In this document: piece by piece, positions 45,340 through 58,396 of the stretch
Position numbering within the stretch: the stretch's first letter is position 1
How the letters are laid out: each line of letters begins with the position of its first letter
From: Polyangium mundeleinium
GTDB taxonomy: Bacteria; Myxococcota_A; Polyangia; Polyangiales; Polyangiaceae
Direction of reading: 5' to 3'
DNA length: 64,000 bases
Assembly: GCF_028369105.1 (NCBI RefSeq)
Contig: NZ_JAQNDO010000001.1
Coordinates: 11,998,501-12,062,500, forward strand
Notes under the pieces: generated by a model
Seen by the model: the letters and a program-made list of their open reading frames with translations, nothing else
Databases searched by the model: none
Told to the model about the DNA's origin: nothing
Program-made: the position numbers and the translations under genes

Positions 45340-46194
45340 TCAGAAAAACCCTTCCAGCGCGATCACGCAAAGCTCCGCGGGCCGCTCGGGATCATCGGGA
45401 TCGGTGACGGCCCAGATCGTCTTTCGCTCCGGATCGAACGCAATCCCCTCGACCTTGCGGCACGAGCCTTCCCCCGAGGGTTCTTCGAGCATGGCATACC
45501 GCGCCTGCTCCCCCGCGACGAACCCGACGGCGGCGCCCACGACCGGCCCGTCGTCGATCGCATTCGGCGTCCCCTCGGCGACAGCAAGGTAAAACGTCCG
45601 CCCGCCGAATGCCGCCGCGTCCGTGAAATGCAGCGGCACGCCGCCCGCGACTCCGAGGTCGTACAACACGTGTCCGAAGAGCTCCACCGCGCGGCCTTGG
45701 AGCACGCTCGCCGCAACGTCCACGGTCGCGCTCGCCCCGGGCCCCGCGCCGCGATGAAACAGCCGCAAGACCTCGCCCGCCAGCACCGCGCCCTCGATGT
45801 TCGGCCGGACGCCGATCCGCGCCTCCACGGCGTCGAAGAGCGGCCCGAGATCCGTGACCTGCACGCGGCCCGAATCGAGATCCACCGACGCCTTCTGCCT
45901 ACGCACAGCCGCAGAGCCCGACCCGAGCACCGTCACGGCGCGCCCCGGCCCCACGAACGCCGCCTCGAAATCAGGTTTTTTGGATTTGGGCAGCTCCTCC
46001 CCGCCCCCTTCGAGCCGCACGCGCGACATCGCCCCTGACGCCGGATCGACCCACACCACGGAGAATGCGTCGTCCTGGATCACGAGCAATCGCTCGTCAT
46101 GCCAAACCAGCGCCGATCCCGCCCGCACCCCGGGCAGGGGCCGGGACGTGAGGATGCGGGCGCGCAAATGGGGATCCAGGGAGGCTTTGATCAC
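45340..46194 (-). CDS. Hypothetical protein, probable beta-propeller-like (DUF6929-like)
   Basis: This 284-aa protein starts with GTG 46194 without clear ribosome site. There is no signal peptide. It consists of repeated strand-turn units (LLVIQDDAFSVVWVDPASG, VRPNIEGAVLAGEVLRLFHRG, VEGIAFDPERKTIWAVTDPDD), suggesting a phytase/esterase-like or other beta-propeller. The closing VEGIAFDPE...WAVTDPDDP is typical of proteins that compare strongly with SdiA-regulated/phytase-like propellers. No catalytic residues are clear. The gene is divergent from glgE with about 100 bp between. Confidence 0.55.
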   Translation of the reverse strand: MIKASLDPHLRARILTSRPLPGVRAGSALVWHDERLLVIQDDAFSVVWVDPASGAMSRVRLEGGGEELPKSKKPDFEAAFVGPGRAVTVLGSGSAAVRRQKASVDLDSGRVQVTDLGPLFDAVEARIGVRPNIEGAVLAGEVLRLFHRGAGPGASATVDVAASVLQGRAVELFGHVLYDLGVAGGVPLHFTDAAAFGGRTFYLAVAEGTPNAIDDGPVVGAAVGFVAGEQARYAMLEEPSGEGSCRKVEGIAFDPERKTIWAVTDPDDPERPAELCVIALEGFF

Positions 46195-46298
46195 GACGTC
46201 CGCTCTTACCCTGGACCTCGCCCGGACGACAACCTTTCTCTTCCCGGGCCCGCCCGCTCGAACAACCCCCCTCCCCCGCGGCGCATCGAAACGCCTTG

Positions 46299-48307
46299 GT
46301 GGATCTCGACAAGCTCCCTGAAGAAGGCCGCCGGCGTGTGCAGATCGAGCGCGTCCGTCCCGAGATCGACGGCGGGCGCTTCCCGATCAAGCGAATCCTC
46401 GGCGATCGCATCAACGTCTCGGCCCTCGTGTACGCCGATGGGCACGACCTGCTCGTCTGCTCGCTCCTCTATCGTCCCGCGCCGTCCATCGGGGATCCCG
46501 ATCCGCCCTGGCTCTCCGTACCGCTCGAAGCCACCGCCGAGCCCGATCGATTCGTCGCATCGTTTTCGCCCGACACGATCGGCCTCTGGCAATACACCGT
46601 CGAAGCCTTGATCGATCGGTTCGGCACGTTCCGCCGCGACCTCAAGAAACGCGTCGAGGCGGCGCAGGACGTCTCCGTCGACATCCTCGACGGCGCGACC
46701 TTGCTCGAACAGGCCGCCAAAGACGCGACCGGCGACGACGCCCGCTCCCTCGCGGACGTGGCTGCGCGCCTGCGCGACGACACGATTCCGCTCACCGAAC
46801 GAATCACGCTCGCGCTCGACAGCGGCCTTTGCATGGCCGCCGCGCGCCACCCCGATCGCCGCCTCGCCACGCGATATCCGGGCATCCTCGAAGTCGTGGT
46901 CGACCCCGAAAAGGCCCGCTTCTCCACCTGGTACGAGCTCTTTCCCCGCTCCTTCGGCGCCGAGGGCAGCCACGGCACCTTCGCCGACGCCGAGGCGCGC
47001 CTGCCGTACGTCGCCGAAATGGGCTTCGACGTCCTTTACCTCCCGCCGATCCATCCGATTGGCCAGACGAACCGCAAAGGGAAAAACAACACCCTCGTCG
47101 CGCAGCGGGGCGACGTCGGCAGCCCCTGGGCCATCGGCGCGCCCGAAGGCGGCCATACCGCGGTGCACCCCTCGCTCGGCACCCTCGACGATTTCGATCG
47201 GTTTTTCCAGGCCGCAGCGCGCCTCGGCATCGACGTCGCGCTCGACATCGCCTTGCAGGCCTCGCCCGATCACCCCTGGGTCCACGAGCATCCGGGGTGG
47301 TTCCCGCGCCGCGCCGACGGCACCGCCCGGTATGCCGAGAATCCTCCGAAGAAATACCAGGACATCCACCCCTTCGATTTCGAGGCCGAGGAGTGGCCCG
47401 AGCTCTGGCGCTCGCTCGAAGGCATTTTCCGGTTCTGGATCGCCCGCGGCGTCCGCTTCTTCCGCGTCGACAACCCGCACACGAAGCCCCTGCCGTTCTG
47501 GGAGTGGGTCATCCGCTCGATCAAGCGCGACCACCCCGAGGTCGTCTTCCTCTCCGAGGCGTTCACGCGCCCCGCGCTCATGTATGGCCTCGCCAAACGC
47601 GGCTTCACCCAGTCGTACACGTATTTCACCTGGCGCGTCTCCAAGGACGAGATCACGTCCTACATGCACGACCTCACGAAGACCGAGATCGCCGAGTTTT
47701 ACCGGCCGAACTTCTGGCCGAACACACCCGACATCCTGCCCGAGCACCTCCAGAACGGCGAGCCCGCGGCATTCCTCATCCGCCTCATCCTCGCCGCCAC
47801 GCTGTCGAGCTCGTACGGGATGTACGGCCCGGCGTTCGAGCTCATGGAGCACAGTCCTCCGCGCGAGGGCGCCGAGGAGTATGCGAACAGCGAGAAATAC
47901 GAGCTTCGCCGCTGGGACCTCCGCCGCCCGGACAGCCTGCGCCCCATGATCACGCGCATCAACCGCATCCGGATGGAGCACCCCGCGCTCGCGCGGAGCG
48001 ACAATCTCCATTTTTTCCAGACGGACAGCGACCTCGTCCTCGCCTATGGCAAGACGCACGGGGACGACACGCTGATCGTCGTCGTCAACCTCGACCCGTA
48101 CCACCATCATGGCGCGTGGGTCGAGCTCGATCTGCCGGGGCTCACGGACGCGGGGCGTGGCTTCGAGGTCCATGACCTCCTGAGCGGCGCGCGTTATACG
48201 TTCCGAGGAAAGCGAAACTGGGTCGAGCTCGATCCGCGGACCTCGCCCGCCTGTGTCTTCCATGCGCGGAGGCTCGCCCGCAGGGAGATCGATTACGAGT
48301 ATTTCCT

Positions 48308-48311
<4 letters not shown>
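46299..48311 (+). CDS. glgE: Alpha-1,4-glucan:maltose-1-phosphate maltosyltransferase
   Basis: The ~670-aa protein is a GH13 enzyme of the GlgE class. FFRVDNPHTKP carries the nucleophile (D391 with the GTG 46299 start) and VFLSEAFTRP the acid/base (E420), near the D394/E423 known from the Streptomyces enzyme. The N-terminal beta domain, YLPPIHPIG, and NTPDILPEH are also characteristic. It transfers maltose from maltose 1-phosphate to the non-reducing ends of alpha-glucans. The start may be GTG 46299 or TTG 46296; neither has a ribosome site. Its stop overlaps the treS-mak start (ATGA), so substrate-producing and substrate-using enzymes are co-translated. Confidence 0.95.
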
Positions 48312-51619
<3,308 letters not shown>

Positions 51620-51628
51620 GGCGCCGCG

Positions 51629-52012
51629 CTACAGCGTCCCCTCGCGCTTGAAGTACGCGCGCGCGTGGGCGGCGATCTGCTTGTCGGTCGGGTGATCCAG
51701 GGTCTCCACCGCGACGACCCTGGATTTCAGGTCGTGGTGGTGGTTCTCCAGGTGCCGGACGAACGCGTCTTTCGCGTTCGCCGGCCCGACCACGAGGATC
51801 TCCTCGGTGCCGGCGAGGAGCATCGCGACATCGTGATAATAATGCGGGTCCTCGCCCGCGTGCCCCGACGAAGCCGTCGGGCCCGCCTTCCGGTGCAGCT
51901 TCGTATGCGCGTGCGGCGACCTGATCACCTCCCCGGCATAACTCTCGGGTGTGAGGTGGAAAATGTGGGCCTCATTGTGATCGAGCCAAACGACGGCATG
52001 TCGGGTGGTCAT
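51629..52012 (-). CDS. Small eRF1/Host-factor-like protein (translational machinery-type)
   Basis: This 127-aa protein begins MTTRHAVVWLDHNEAHIF. Residues ~60-100 contain HYYHDVAMLLAGTEEILVVG followed by AKDAFVRHLENHHHDLKSRVV, and the end is DKQIAAHARAYFK. The pattern matches small bacterial proteins annotated as translational-machinery or eRF1-domain-3-like, whose role is unsettled. Many His residues are present but no known metal motif. It converges on treS-mak (9 bp between stops) and is divergent from the HAD gene. Confidence 0.65.
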   Translation of the reverse strand: MTTRHAVVWLDHNEAHIFHLTPESYAGEVIRSPHAHTKLHRKAGPTASSGHAGEDPHYYHDVAMLLAGTEEILVVGPANAKDAFVRHLENHHHDLKSRVVAVETLDHPTDKQIAAHARAYFKREGTL

Positions 52013-52200
52013 GGCAAAGCTGCCATCGCAACGGACGTGCCGCGGAGCAACGCCACGAAAAACGCCGGGGAACACGCGAGGCGCGGCGGATCCCCTCGTC
52101 ACGAAACGCAAGGCGTGCGTGGCGGCGCAAGGACTGCGACGGACGCGTTTGCCTGCTGGCTGGATGGCCCGCCGCGCCGCGGATGTGGTAGGGGGAGACC

Positions 52201-52995
52201 GTGCAGGAAGGTCGAACCCCGATTCAAGAGACCCCCGAGGGCGTCGTTCGGCGCCTCGTGGCCGCGCGCGCGGCGCTCCCGCGCGAGGAGGACCTGGTCC
52301 TCGCGTTCGACGCCGACGGTACGCTCTGGAGCGGCGACGTCGGCAACGACCTCTTCGAGACGCTGATCGCCGAGTCGGCGGTGCGCGAAGAGGCGCGCGA
52401 GGCGCTCATCGTCGAAGCCCGCGCGGCCGGCGCGAAAGCCGACGGCCACACGCTCGACATCGCACAAGGCCTCTACCGCGCGCTCGCAGAAGGCACGTAT
52501 GAAGAAGCGCGCGCGTTCGCCATGATGGCCTGGGTCTTCGCGGGGTTTTCCCTGGGCGAGGTGGCGGAGTTTGCCGGCCGCGTCGTCGCGTCACGCGGGC
52601 TCGAAGCACGGCTGCATCGATTTCTTTCACCCGTCCTCGCCTGGGCCGAGGCGGAAAAGGTGCCCGTGTGGGTGGTCTCCGCTTCGCCGCGCTGGATCGT
52701 CGAGATTGGCGTCGCACTCCTCGGAATCCCGGCGAATCGCGTGGTCGCGATGACGCCTCGTATCCAAGACGGTCGCATCGCGGCCGAGCTCGTCGGGCGG
52801 CCTGTTTATGGGGAGCACAAGCCCCTCGCGCTGCGCGAGGCGTGCCCGGGCGCGACGCTCCTCGGCGCGTTCGGGGATTCGAGTTACGACGTGCCGATGC
52901 TCGCAGCGTCACGCGTGCCGGTCGGCGTGCGTCCGAAGGCGGGATTGCTCGCGCGCGCGGCCGAGATCCCGAGCCTCGTCGTCCTTGGTACCTGA
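52201..52995 (+). CDS. HAD-superfamily (SerB-like) phosphatase
   Basis: GTG 52201 follows AGGGGGAG. The 264-aa protein has HAD motif I FDADGT (D37, D39), motif II in VVSASP, a Lys near YGEHKP (motif III) and motif IV GDSSYDVPML. A helical cap lies between motifs I and II. This subgroup resembles phosphoserine phosphatase-like enzymes. The gene lies three bases before the ABC ATPase gene, so it is the first gene of the importer operon. It may dephosphorylate a sugar phosphate or an unrelated small molecule; trehalose-6-phosphatase identity is not supported by motifs. Confidence 0.85.
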   Translation: MQEGRTPIQETPEGVVRRLVAARAALPREEDLVLAFDADGTLWSGDVGNDLFETLIAESAVREEAREALIVEARAAGAKADGHTLDIAQGLYRALAEGTYEEARAFAMMAWVFAGFSLGEVAEFAGRVVASRGLEARLHRFLSPVLAWAEAEKVPVWVVSASPRWIVEIGVALLGIPANRVVAMTPRIQDGRIAAELVGRPVYGEHKPLALREACPGATLLGAFGDSSYDVPMLAASRVPVGVRPKAGLLARAAEIPSLVVLGT

Positions 52996-52998
52996 GCC

Positions 52999-54084
52999 AT
53001 GGCGACGATCGAGCTCCGCGGCCTCGTCCGAAAGCACCCCGGCACCGAAATCCCCGCCCTCGACAAACTCGATCTCGACGTGCGCGACGGCGAAATGCTC
53101 GTCCTCGTCGGCCCCTCGGGGTGCGGCAAATCGACGACGCTGCGCCTCGTCTCGGGGCTCGACACGCCCGACGCCGGGACGATCCGGATCGACGGTCGCG
53201 ACGTCACGCACGTCGCGCCGCAAGATCGGGACGTGGCCATGGTGTTTCAAGGGTATGCCCTTTATCCGCACATGAGGGTGCGCGAGATCCTGGCGTTCCC
53301 CCTCAAAATGCGCGGCGTGCCGCGTCCCGAGCAGGACAAAAAAGTCGAGGAGGCGGCGGAGATGCTCGGGTTGTCGAAGCTGCTCGATCGGCGGCCCGGC
53401 GAGCTCTCGGGCGGGGAGCGGCAACGGGTCGCGATGGGGCGGGCCATCGTGCGTTCGCCGCGGGTCTTTTTGTTCGACGAGCCGCTCTCGAACCTCGACG
53501 CCGCGCTCCGGGCCGAGCTGCGCGTCGAGCTCGCTTCGCTCGTGCGCAGGCTCGGCGTCACGAGCATTTATGTCACCCACGATCAGGTCGAGGCGATGAC
53601 GATCGGCGATCGTATCGCCGTGATGAAGGGCGGCGTGCTCCAGCAGGTGGGGACGCCCAAGGAGATTTACGAAGAACCGGCCAATGTCTTCGTGGCCTCG
53701 TTCCTCGGCACGCCGGCCATCAATCGCATCGAGGCGACGTACCACGCCGGGACGATCGAGGCGCCGAGCCTCCTCTTTTCGGTGCCGGTCACGCTCGGGC
53801 TGCCGAACCGCGTCATCGTGGGGATCCGGCCGGAGCACGTATCCATCGTGCGTGACAAACCACGCGCCGACGACATTTCGATCACCACGAAGGTCGTGCA
53901 CGCCGAGCCCCTCGGCGCCGAGACGTACCTTTATCTCGACGCGGCGGGGACGAGGATCGCGGCGCGCATGCCGGGCTGGGGGGCCTTCGCTCCGGGTGAC
54001 ACGCTCGTGGCCGCGGTCGAGCTGCGCCATTGCCTGTTCTTTGACGCCAGGACGGGCCAAAGGCTCGCGGAGGCGCGAGGATGA
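52999..54084 (+). CDS. Sugar ABC transporter ATP-binding protein (MalK/UgpC-like)
   Basis: This 361-aa protein has Walker A GPSGCGKST (38-46), the signature LSGGERQR (136-143), Walker B VFLFDEPLSNLDAALR and the switch His in VTHDQVEAM. The C-terminal ~110 residues form the TOBE/regulatory domain typical of MalK/UgpC/MsmX ATPases serving carbohydrate importers. The start lies three bases after the HAD gene. Its stop overlaps the next ATG (ATGA), so the importer genes are tightly coupled. Confidence 0.95.
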   Translation: MATIELRGLVRKHPGTEIPALDKLDLDVRDGEMLVLVGPSGCGKSTTLRLVSGLDTPDAGTIRIDGRDVTHVAPQDRDVAMVFQGYALYPHMRVREILAFPLKMRGVPRPEQDKKVEEAAEMLGLSKLLDRRPGELSGGERQRVAMGRAIVRSPRVFLFDEPLSNLDAALRAELRVELASLVRRLGVTSIYVTHDQVEAMTIGDRIAVMKGGVLQQVGTPKEIYEEPANVFVASFLGTPAINRIEATYHAGTIEAPSLLFSVPVTLGLPNRVIVGIRPEHVSIVRDKPRADDISITTKVVHAEPLGAETYLYLDAAGTRIAARMPGWGAFAPGDTLVAAVELRHCLFFDARTGQRLAEARG

Positions 54085-55352
54085 GCGCGCGCCTCCGGCG
54101 CAGGGACGCGCTGATCACGCTCGCCTCGTCGTTCGCCGCCCTCGCGGGGGCGGGCTGCGCGCGCGGCGGCAAGGACGGCGAGGCGTCGTTGTGGTTCGCG
54201 TATGGCGGCACCAACCGCGAGGTGCTGCTCTCGCTGGTGAACCGCTTCAACGCCGAGCAAACCACGTATCGCATCAAGGCCATTTACCAGGGTGACTATT
54301 TCGAGGCCCTGGCGAAGCTCCGCACGGCCATCGCGGCGCGCACGGCGCCGGCGCTCACGCACGTGGTCGGCGAGGTCGTTCCTTACCTCGCGCAGGCCGG
54401 CACGCTCCTGCCGATCGACGAGACCCACCACGTGACCGGGGATGTCGTCCCTGCCCTCGGGCAAACCGGGTGTTTCGTGCGGGGCGGGGAGCGGCCGATC
54501 GTCTGCGCGCCTTTCAATCGATCGACGCCGATTGCGTATTACAACCGCGCGATCTTCGACGAACTCGGCCTGCACCCGCCGACCACATGGAGCGAGCTCG
54601 AATCTGTGGCCCGCGCGGCGACCGTCCGTGCAAACGACGGGACCGTGACCCGCCACGGATTCGCTTGCCCCATCGATTGGTGGTTCTGGGTGGCGCTCGT
54701 GGGACAAGCGGGCGGGACCGTCGTGGAGGACGACGGGACACCCTCGCTCGGCGGCGAGGCCGGGGTGCGCGCGCTCGAATTCTGGCAGCGGCTCGTGCAC
54801 GAGGAGCGCACGATGAAGCCGCCGCCCGGGCGTGATTACAATGCCTGGCAAGCCACGAACACCGATTTCCTCGCGGGCCGCGTGGCGATGATCTGGACCT
54901 CGACCGCGTTCCTCAAGTACCTCGAAACAAACGCAAAATTCCCGGTCGGCGCCGCGCCGCTGCCGGGGGATGTGCGCAGGAGTGTGCCCACGGGTGGCAC
55001 GATGTTCGTCGTGCCAGCCGCCTCATCGGAGCACGAGCGCCCCGCCGCGCGCGCCTTCCTGCAATGGATGATGCAGCCGCGGCAGGCGAACGAATGGGCC
55101 ACGCGGACGGGGTATTTGCCCGTCTCGCAAAAGGGGCTCGCCGAGCTCGAAGCGAGCGGGTATTACCGCGAGCACCCGAACGACCGGGTCGCGCTTGATC
55201 AATTGAAGGACGCGTTCGCGTGGCCGTGGGCGCCGACCTTGTTCCGCATCCAGCGCGAGGCGGTGCAGCCGCGGCTCGAAGAGGCCGTCCTCGCCAGGAG
55301 GGACGCGCGGGCGACGCTCGACGAAGCGCGCCGCGCAGCGGGGGAGCCATGA
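54081..55352 (+). CDS. Sugar ABC transporter substrate-binding lipoprotein
   Basis: This 423-aa protein has an export signal (RDALITLASSFAALAGAGC) with a lipobox. A family-1 extracellular solute-binding fold follows: FAYGGTNREVLLSLVNRFN, a hinge region near VVPALGQTG and PIVCAPFNRSTPIAYYN, and GRVAMIWTSTAFLKYLE late. It should bind a sugar in the periplasm and deliver it to the permeases. Which sugar is not written in the sequence; trehalose or maltose is suggested by the glgE/treS-mak genes 3 kb upstream. It overlaps both neighbours by four bases. Confidence 0.92.
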   Translation: MSARLRRRDALITLASSFAALAGAGCARGGKDGEASLWFAYGGTNREVLLSLVNRFNAEQTTYRIKAIYQGDYFEALAKLRTAIAARTAPALTHVVGEVVPYLAQAGTLLPIDETHHVTGDVVPALGQTGCFVRGGERPIVCAPFNRSTPIAYYNRAIFDELGLHPPTTWSELESVARAATVRANDGTVTRHGFACPIDWWFWVALVGQAGGTVVEDDGTPSLGGEAGVRALEFWQRLVHEERTMKPPPGRDYNAWQATNTDFLAGRVAMIWTSTAFLKYLETNAKFPVGAAPLPGDVRRSVPTGGTMFVVPAASSEHERPAARAFLQWMMQPRQANEWATRTGYLPVSQKGLAELEASGYYREHPNDRVALDQLKDAFAWPWAPTLFRIQREAVQPRLEEAVLARRDARATLDEARRAAGEP

Positions 55353-56227
55353 AGCCGAAGCGCCCGCTCGATCCCTATCTCTTCCTCGCCCCGACGGCGC
55401 TCGTGCTCGGCCTCTTCTTTTTCTGGCCGCTCGCGCTCGTCTTCAAGAACAGCTTTTATCGCTGGGACATGCTCACGCCCCCCGAATGGGTAGGCACGGC
55501 GAACTACGGACAGATCCTCGCGAGCGGCGAGCTTTGGGGCACGATCGGGCGGACGCTCTCCTACAGCGTCGTGGTCGTGGTGATCTCGCTCGGCCTCGGC
55601 CTCGGCCTCGCGCTCGCGCTCGATCGCCCCGGAAAACTTTATGCCTTCGTGCGGGGCGCGGTCTTCAGCGCGTACGTCGTCTCCTGGGTCGCCGTGGCCC
55701 TGCTCTGGATGTGGATCCTCGACGCGGACGGCGGGCTGCTCTCCTCGCTTTGCCGCGCCGTCGGCATCGTCCCCAAGAACTGGCTCGGCGATCCCTCGGT
55801 CGCGCTCTACACGCTCGCGGCCGTGAGCGTCTGGAAAATCACGGGGTATTCGATGGTGATTTTCCTGGCGGGCCTCCAGGACATCCCGCGCTCCTTGCAC
55901 GAGGCCGCGGCGCTCGACGGGGCCGGGGCCATTTCGCGGTTCCTCCACGTCACCTGGCCCATGTTGCGCCCGAGCGCATCGTTCGTCGGGACGACCAGCT
56001 TGATCCTCTCGTTCCAGGCCTTCGACGTGGTCCGCGTGATGACCCAGGGTGGGCCCGTGAAATCGACGACGGTCTTCGTCTACGCGATTTACGAGCACGT
56101 CTTCGTGAACCTGCGCGTCGGGCGGGCGAGCGCGATGACTGTCGCGTTTTTCGTGCTCCTGCTCGGGCTCACGGCCTTGCAGCTCGGCACCTGGCGGCTC
56201 GGCCGAACCGGCGCGAGGCGCGCATGA
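55349..56227 (+). CDS. Sugar ABC transporter permease (MalF/UgpA-like)
   Basis: This 292-aa inner-membrane protein has six hydrophobic segments (for example YLFLAPTALVLGLFFFWPLAL and FVLLLGLTALQLG). It contains the EAA loop that contacts the ATPase (IPRSLHEAAALDGAG). The ATG overlaps the stop of the binding-protein gene in ATGA. It forms the pore with the next gene product. Confidence 0.93.
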   Translation: MKPKRPLDPYLFLAPTALVLGLFFFWPLALVFKNSFYRWDMLTPPEWVGTANYGQILASGELWGTIGRTLSYSVVVVVISLGLGLGLALALDRPGKLYAFVRGAVFSAYVVSWVAVALLWMWILDADGGLLSSLCRAVGIVPKNWLGDPSVALYTLAAVSVWKITGYSMVIFLAGLQDIPRSLHEAAALDGAGAISRFLHVTWPMLRPSASFVGTTSLILSFQAFDVVRVMTQGGPVKSTTVFVYAIYEHVFVNLRVGRASAMTVAFFVLLLGLTALQLGTWRLGRTGARRA

Positions 56228-57030
56228 AGCTCGCCTTTTCGCGCATCCTGCTCGTCGTCGTGGCCCTGCTCTGGGTCGGGCCGTATGCGTGGATGGTGCT
56301 GACCTCGCTCCGGACCTTGCCGGAAATCGTGGCGGCGCCCGCGTGGCCCATCCCGAAATCGATCCAGTTCGACGCCTACCGCGAGGTCCTCACGGCGATC
56401 CCCGTCGGTCGGTATTTCCTCAACACGACGGCCATGGCCGTGGCCATCGCGCTCCTGCAAATCCTGCTCGCCTTGCCCGCGGGATACGCGCTCGCCAAAT
56501 TGCATTTCGTCGGCAAGAAGGTCGCATTTGCCCTGGTGCTCGCGTGCCTCCTCATCCCGGCGCAGGTGACGTTCGTCCCCGTCTTCTCGATGCTCGGCCC
56601 GCTCGGCCTCGTGAACACGTTCGCGGCGCTCGTCTTGCCGTTCGGCGTGAGCGCGCTCGGGACATTCCTCGTGCGGCAAGCGCTGCTCTCCGTGCCCGAT
56701 GAGATGATCGAAGCGGCGCGGCTCGACGGCGCGAGCGAGCTTCGGATCGTCTACGGCCTGCTCGCTCCGATGTTACGGCCGACGCTCGCGTCGTTGTTCC
56801 TCTTCAGCTTCGTGTTCCATTACAACGATTATTTCTGGCCGCTCGTCATGACCACCGACGACGACGTGCGCACCTTGCCCCTCGCGGTGGCCTTGCTCCG
56901 CGAGCAAGGCACCGGCGTGCGCTGGCACATCGTAATGGCGGGGAACGTGATCCTGAGCTTGCCCGTCCTCGCGCTCTTCGCGGCGGTGCAGAAGCAGATC
57001 CTTCGGGCGGTGACGGCGCGCGTGGGCTGA
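56224..57030 (+). CDS. Sugar ABC transporter permease (MalG/UgpE-like)
   Basis: This 268-aa protein has six hydrophobic segments and the EAA loop VPDEMIEAARLDGASELRI. It begins MKLAFSRILLVVV and overlaps the previous stop by four bases. It is the last gene of the importer operon (HAD, ATPase, binding protein, two permeases) and ends 4 bp from the convergent zinc-motif protein gene. Confidence 0.93.
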   Translation: MKLAFSRILLVVVALLWVGPYAWMVLTSLRTLPEIVAAPAWPIPKSIQFDAYREVLTAIPVGRYFLNTTAMAVAIALLQILLALPAGYALAKLHFVGKKVAFALVLACLLIPAQVTFVPVFSMLGPLGLVNTFAALVLPFGVSALGTFLVRQALLSVPDEMIEAARLDGASELRIVYGLLAPMLRPTLASLFLFSFVFHYNDYFWPLVMTTDDDVRTLPLAVALLREQGTGVRWHIVMAGNVILSLPVLALFAAVQKQILRAVTARVG

Positions 57031-57034
57031 ACGG

Positions 57035-57694
57035 CTAAGGTGTTTCCGCGGGCTTTTTCGGCGTCTTCTCCGCCGCTTTCCCGGCCGCCTCGTCGTGCAT
57101 CAGGAATTGCTCGGGCGTGAGCTCCCCCATCGTCTCGACCCCCGCGCGCGTGCGAGGGGGCTCCGGCGCGAGCATCATCTGCCCCACCGTCTGCTCCGTG
57201 CGCATGCCCAGGCCCACCCAGGCCGCGGCCACTGCGCCCGTCCCGACGGCGACCACGGAAAGCACGCGCCGCACACGCCTCCTCCGCACGCCGACGGGGC
57301 AATCGGAGGTCATCACCGTCCCGTCCTTGCGCTGGAAGTACCGGACGCAGAGGTTGCCCTCCTTCGCGCGGATGAGCTGCTCCGCCTCCTGGGCGGTCAG
57401 GGCCGAGAGATTGTAAACGTTCTTTTCGCAGGACGGACAGAACCGCGCCCGGTCGTCGCCCACCATCGAGGCCCAGTCCGCGCTGCAAGGGGCCGCGACC
57501 TCGACACGGGAGAGCAGAGGCAAGCGCCGCTTCTCGTCGAGCCGGCGTTGCACGTCCGCGAGCTCCTTGCCGAGATCCGCTCCCTCACGCGAGAGACCTT
57601 CGAGCTCGCGCTGCTGCGCCTCGATCTGCGCGAGGCGGGCCTCGATCTCGGCCTTCTTGATCTCCAGGGCGTGCTCGTCGTCGCGGTAGGCCAT
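57035..57694 (-). CDS. Membrane protein with coiled coil and CxxC zinc-like motif
   Basis: This 219-aa protein starts at MAYRDDEHALEIKK. Residues ~5-60 are a charged coiled coil. Residues ~68-135 contain PCSADWASM, then RFCPSCEKNVYNLSALTAQE, and NLCVRYFQRKDGTVMTSDCP. This C...CPxC...C...C arrangement recurs in many bacterial proteins of unknown role and probably binds a metal or forms disulfides. A hydrophobic segment (VLSVVAVGTGAVAAAWVGLG) follows and the tail is Ala/Lys/Pro-rich. Function is unknown. Confidence 0.7.
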   Translation of the reverse strand: MAYRDDEHALEIKKAEIEARLAQIEAQQRELEGLSREGADLGKELADVQRRLDEKRRLPLLSRVEVAAPCSADWASMVGDDRARFCPSCEKNVYNLSALTAQEAEQLIRAKEGNLCVRYFQRKDGTVMTSDCPVGVRRRRVRRVLSVVAVGTGAVAAAWVGLGMRTEQTVGQMMLAPEPPRTRAGVETMGELTPEQFLMHDEAAGKAAEKTPKKPAETP

Positions 57695-57759
57695 GGCCCT
57701 TGGACGCACGAGGCGAGCGTCGGGTTTGAGGGGAAGGGCGAAGATTCGCGGCCGCGCGC

Positions 57760-58215
57760 TCAGTTGCGGCCGTTCAGCAGGTCCTTGTGCGTGGCGACCA
57801 GGAACGGATTGCCGCGCGGCTGCACCGTCGTGGTCGCCGCCTGCGTGGCCGGCGTCTCGCTCACCGGCTTGCGCGGGATGCGCGGCTTGGGCTTGGGGAG
57901 AGGGAGGGGCTGGGGCTTGGGGAGGGGCTGGGGCTCGACGGCCGGGCCGAGGGCGAGCTCGATCGACGCCTTGGCCTTGGCGATCTGCGCGAGCGCATTC
58001 GCGCGTTCCCGCGGTCGGGCCGCCGTGGCTTGCTCGACCTCTTGTTCGGCGCGCTCCAGGAACGCGAAGCCCCGCGCGAGCTTGAGCCGCGTGACCTGCT
58101 CGGCCGACGGGAGATCCGCGTCACACGCGGCTGACTCCTGCACCGCGCCCCTGCCGACGACGACCACGAGCGCTCCCGCGAGCACCAGCGTCGAGACCTT
58201 CCACACATTCACCAT
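57760..58215 (-). CDS. Small exported hypothetical protein with Pro-rich tail
   Basis: ATG 58215 follows GGAGGGA. The 151-aa protein has one N-terminal hydrophobic segment (VSTLVLAGALVVVVGRGAV) and a helical region (RGFAFLERAEQEVEQATAARP, ALAQIAKAKASIELALG). A Pro/Lys/Leu repeat stretch (PLPKPQPLPLPKPKP) precedes the C-terminus. No family was recognised. It may be an anchored periplasmic protein. Confidence 0.6.
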   Translation of the reverse strand: MVNVWKVSTLVLAGALVVVVGRGAVQESAACDADLPSAEQVTRLKLARGFAFLERAEQEVEQATAARPRERANALAQIAKAKASIELALGPAVEPQPLPKPQPLPLPKPKPRIPRKPVSETPATQAATTTVQPRGNPFLVATHKDLLNGRN

Positions 58216-58396
58216 CGGTTCCTCCCTCCGAGCGCGAGCGTCGCGCGCTCGCCATGTGGCGAGGTCGGGCCTCGATGTGACCAACTTTTTTCGGGACGAG
58301 GAGATCTCGCCGCCACGGCGGCCCTGTCCCCCCCGGGGCCCACGGACGAAACGCCCGGGACGAGGCGCCAGTCGATGGAAGGGAAGCGCGGCCCGG

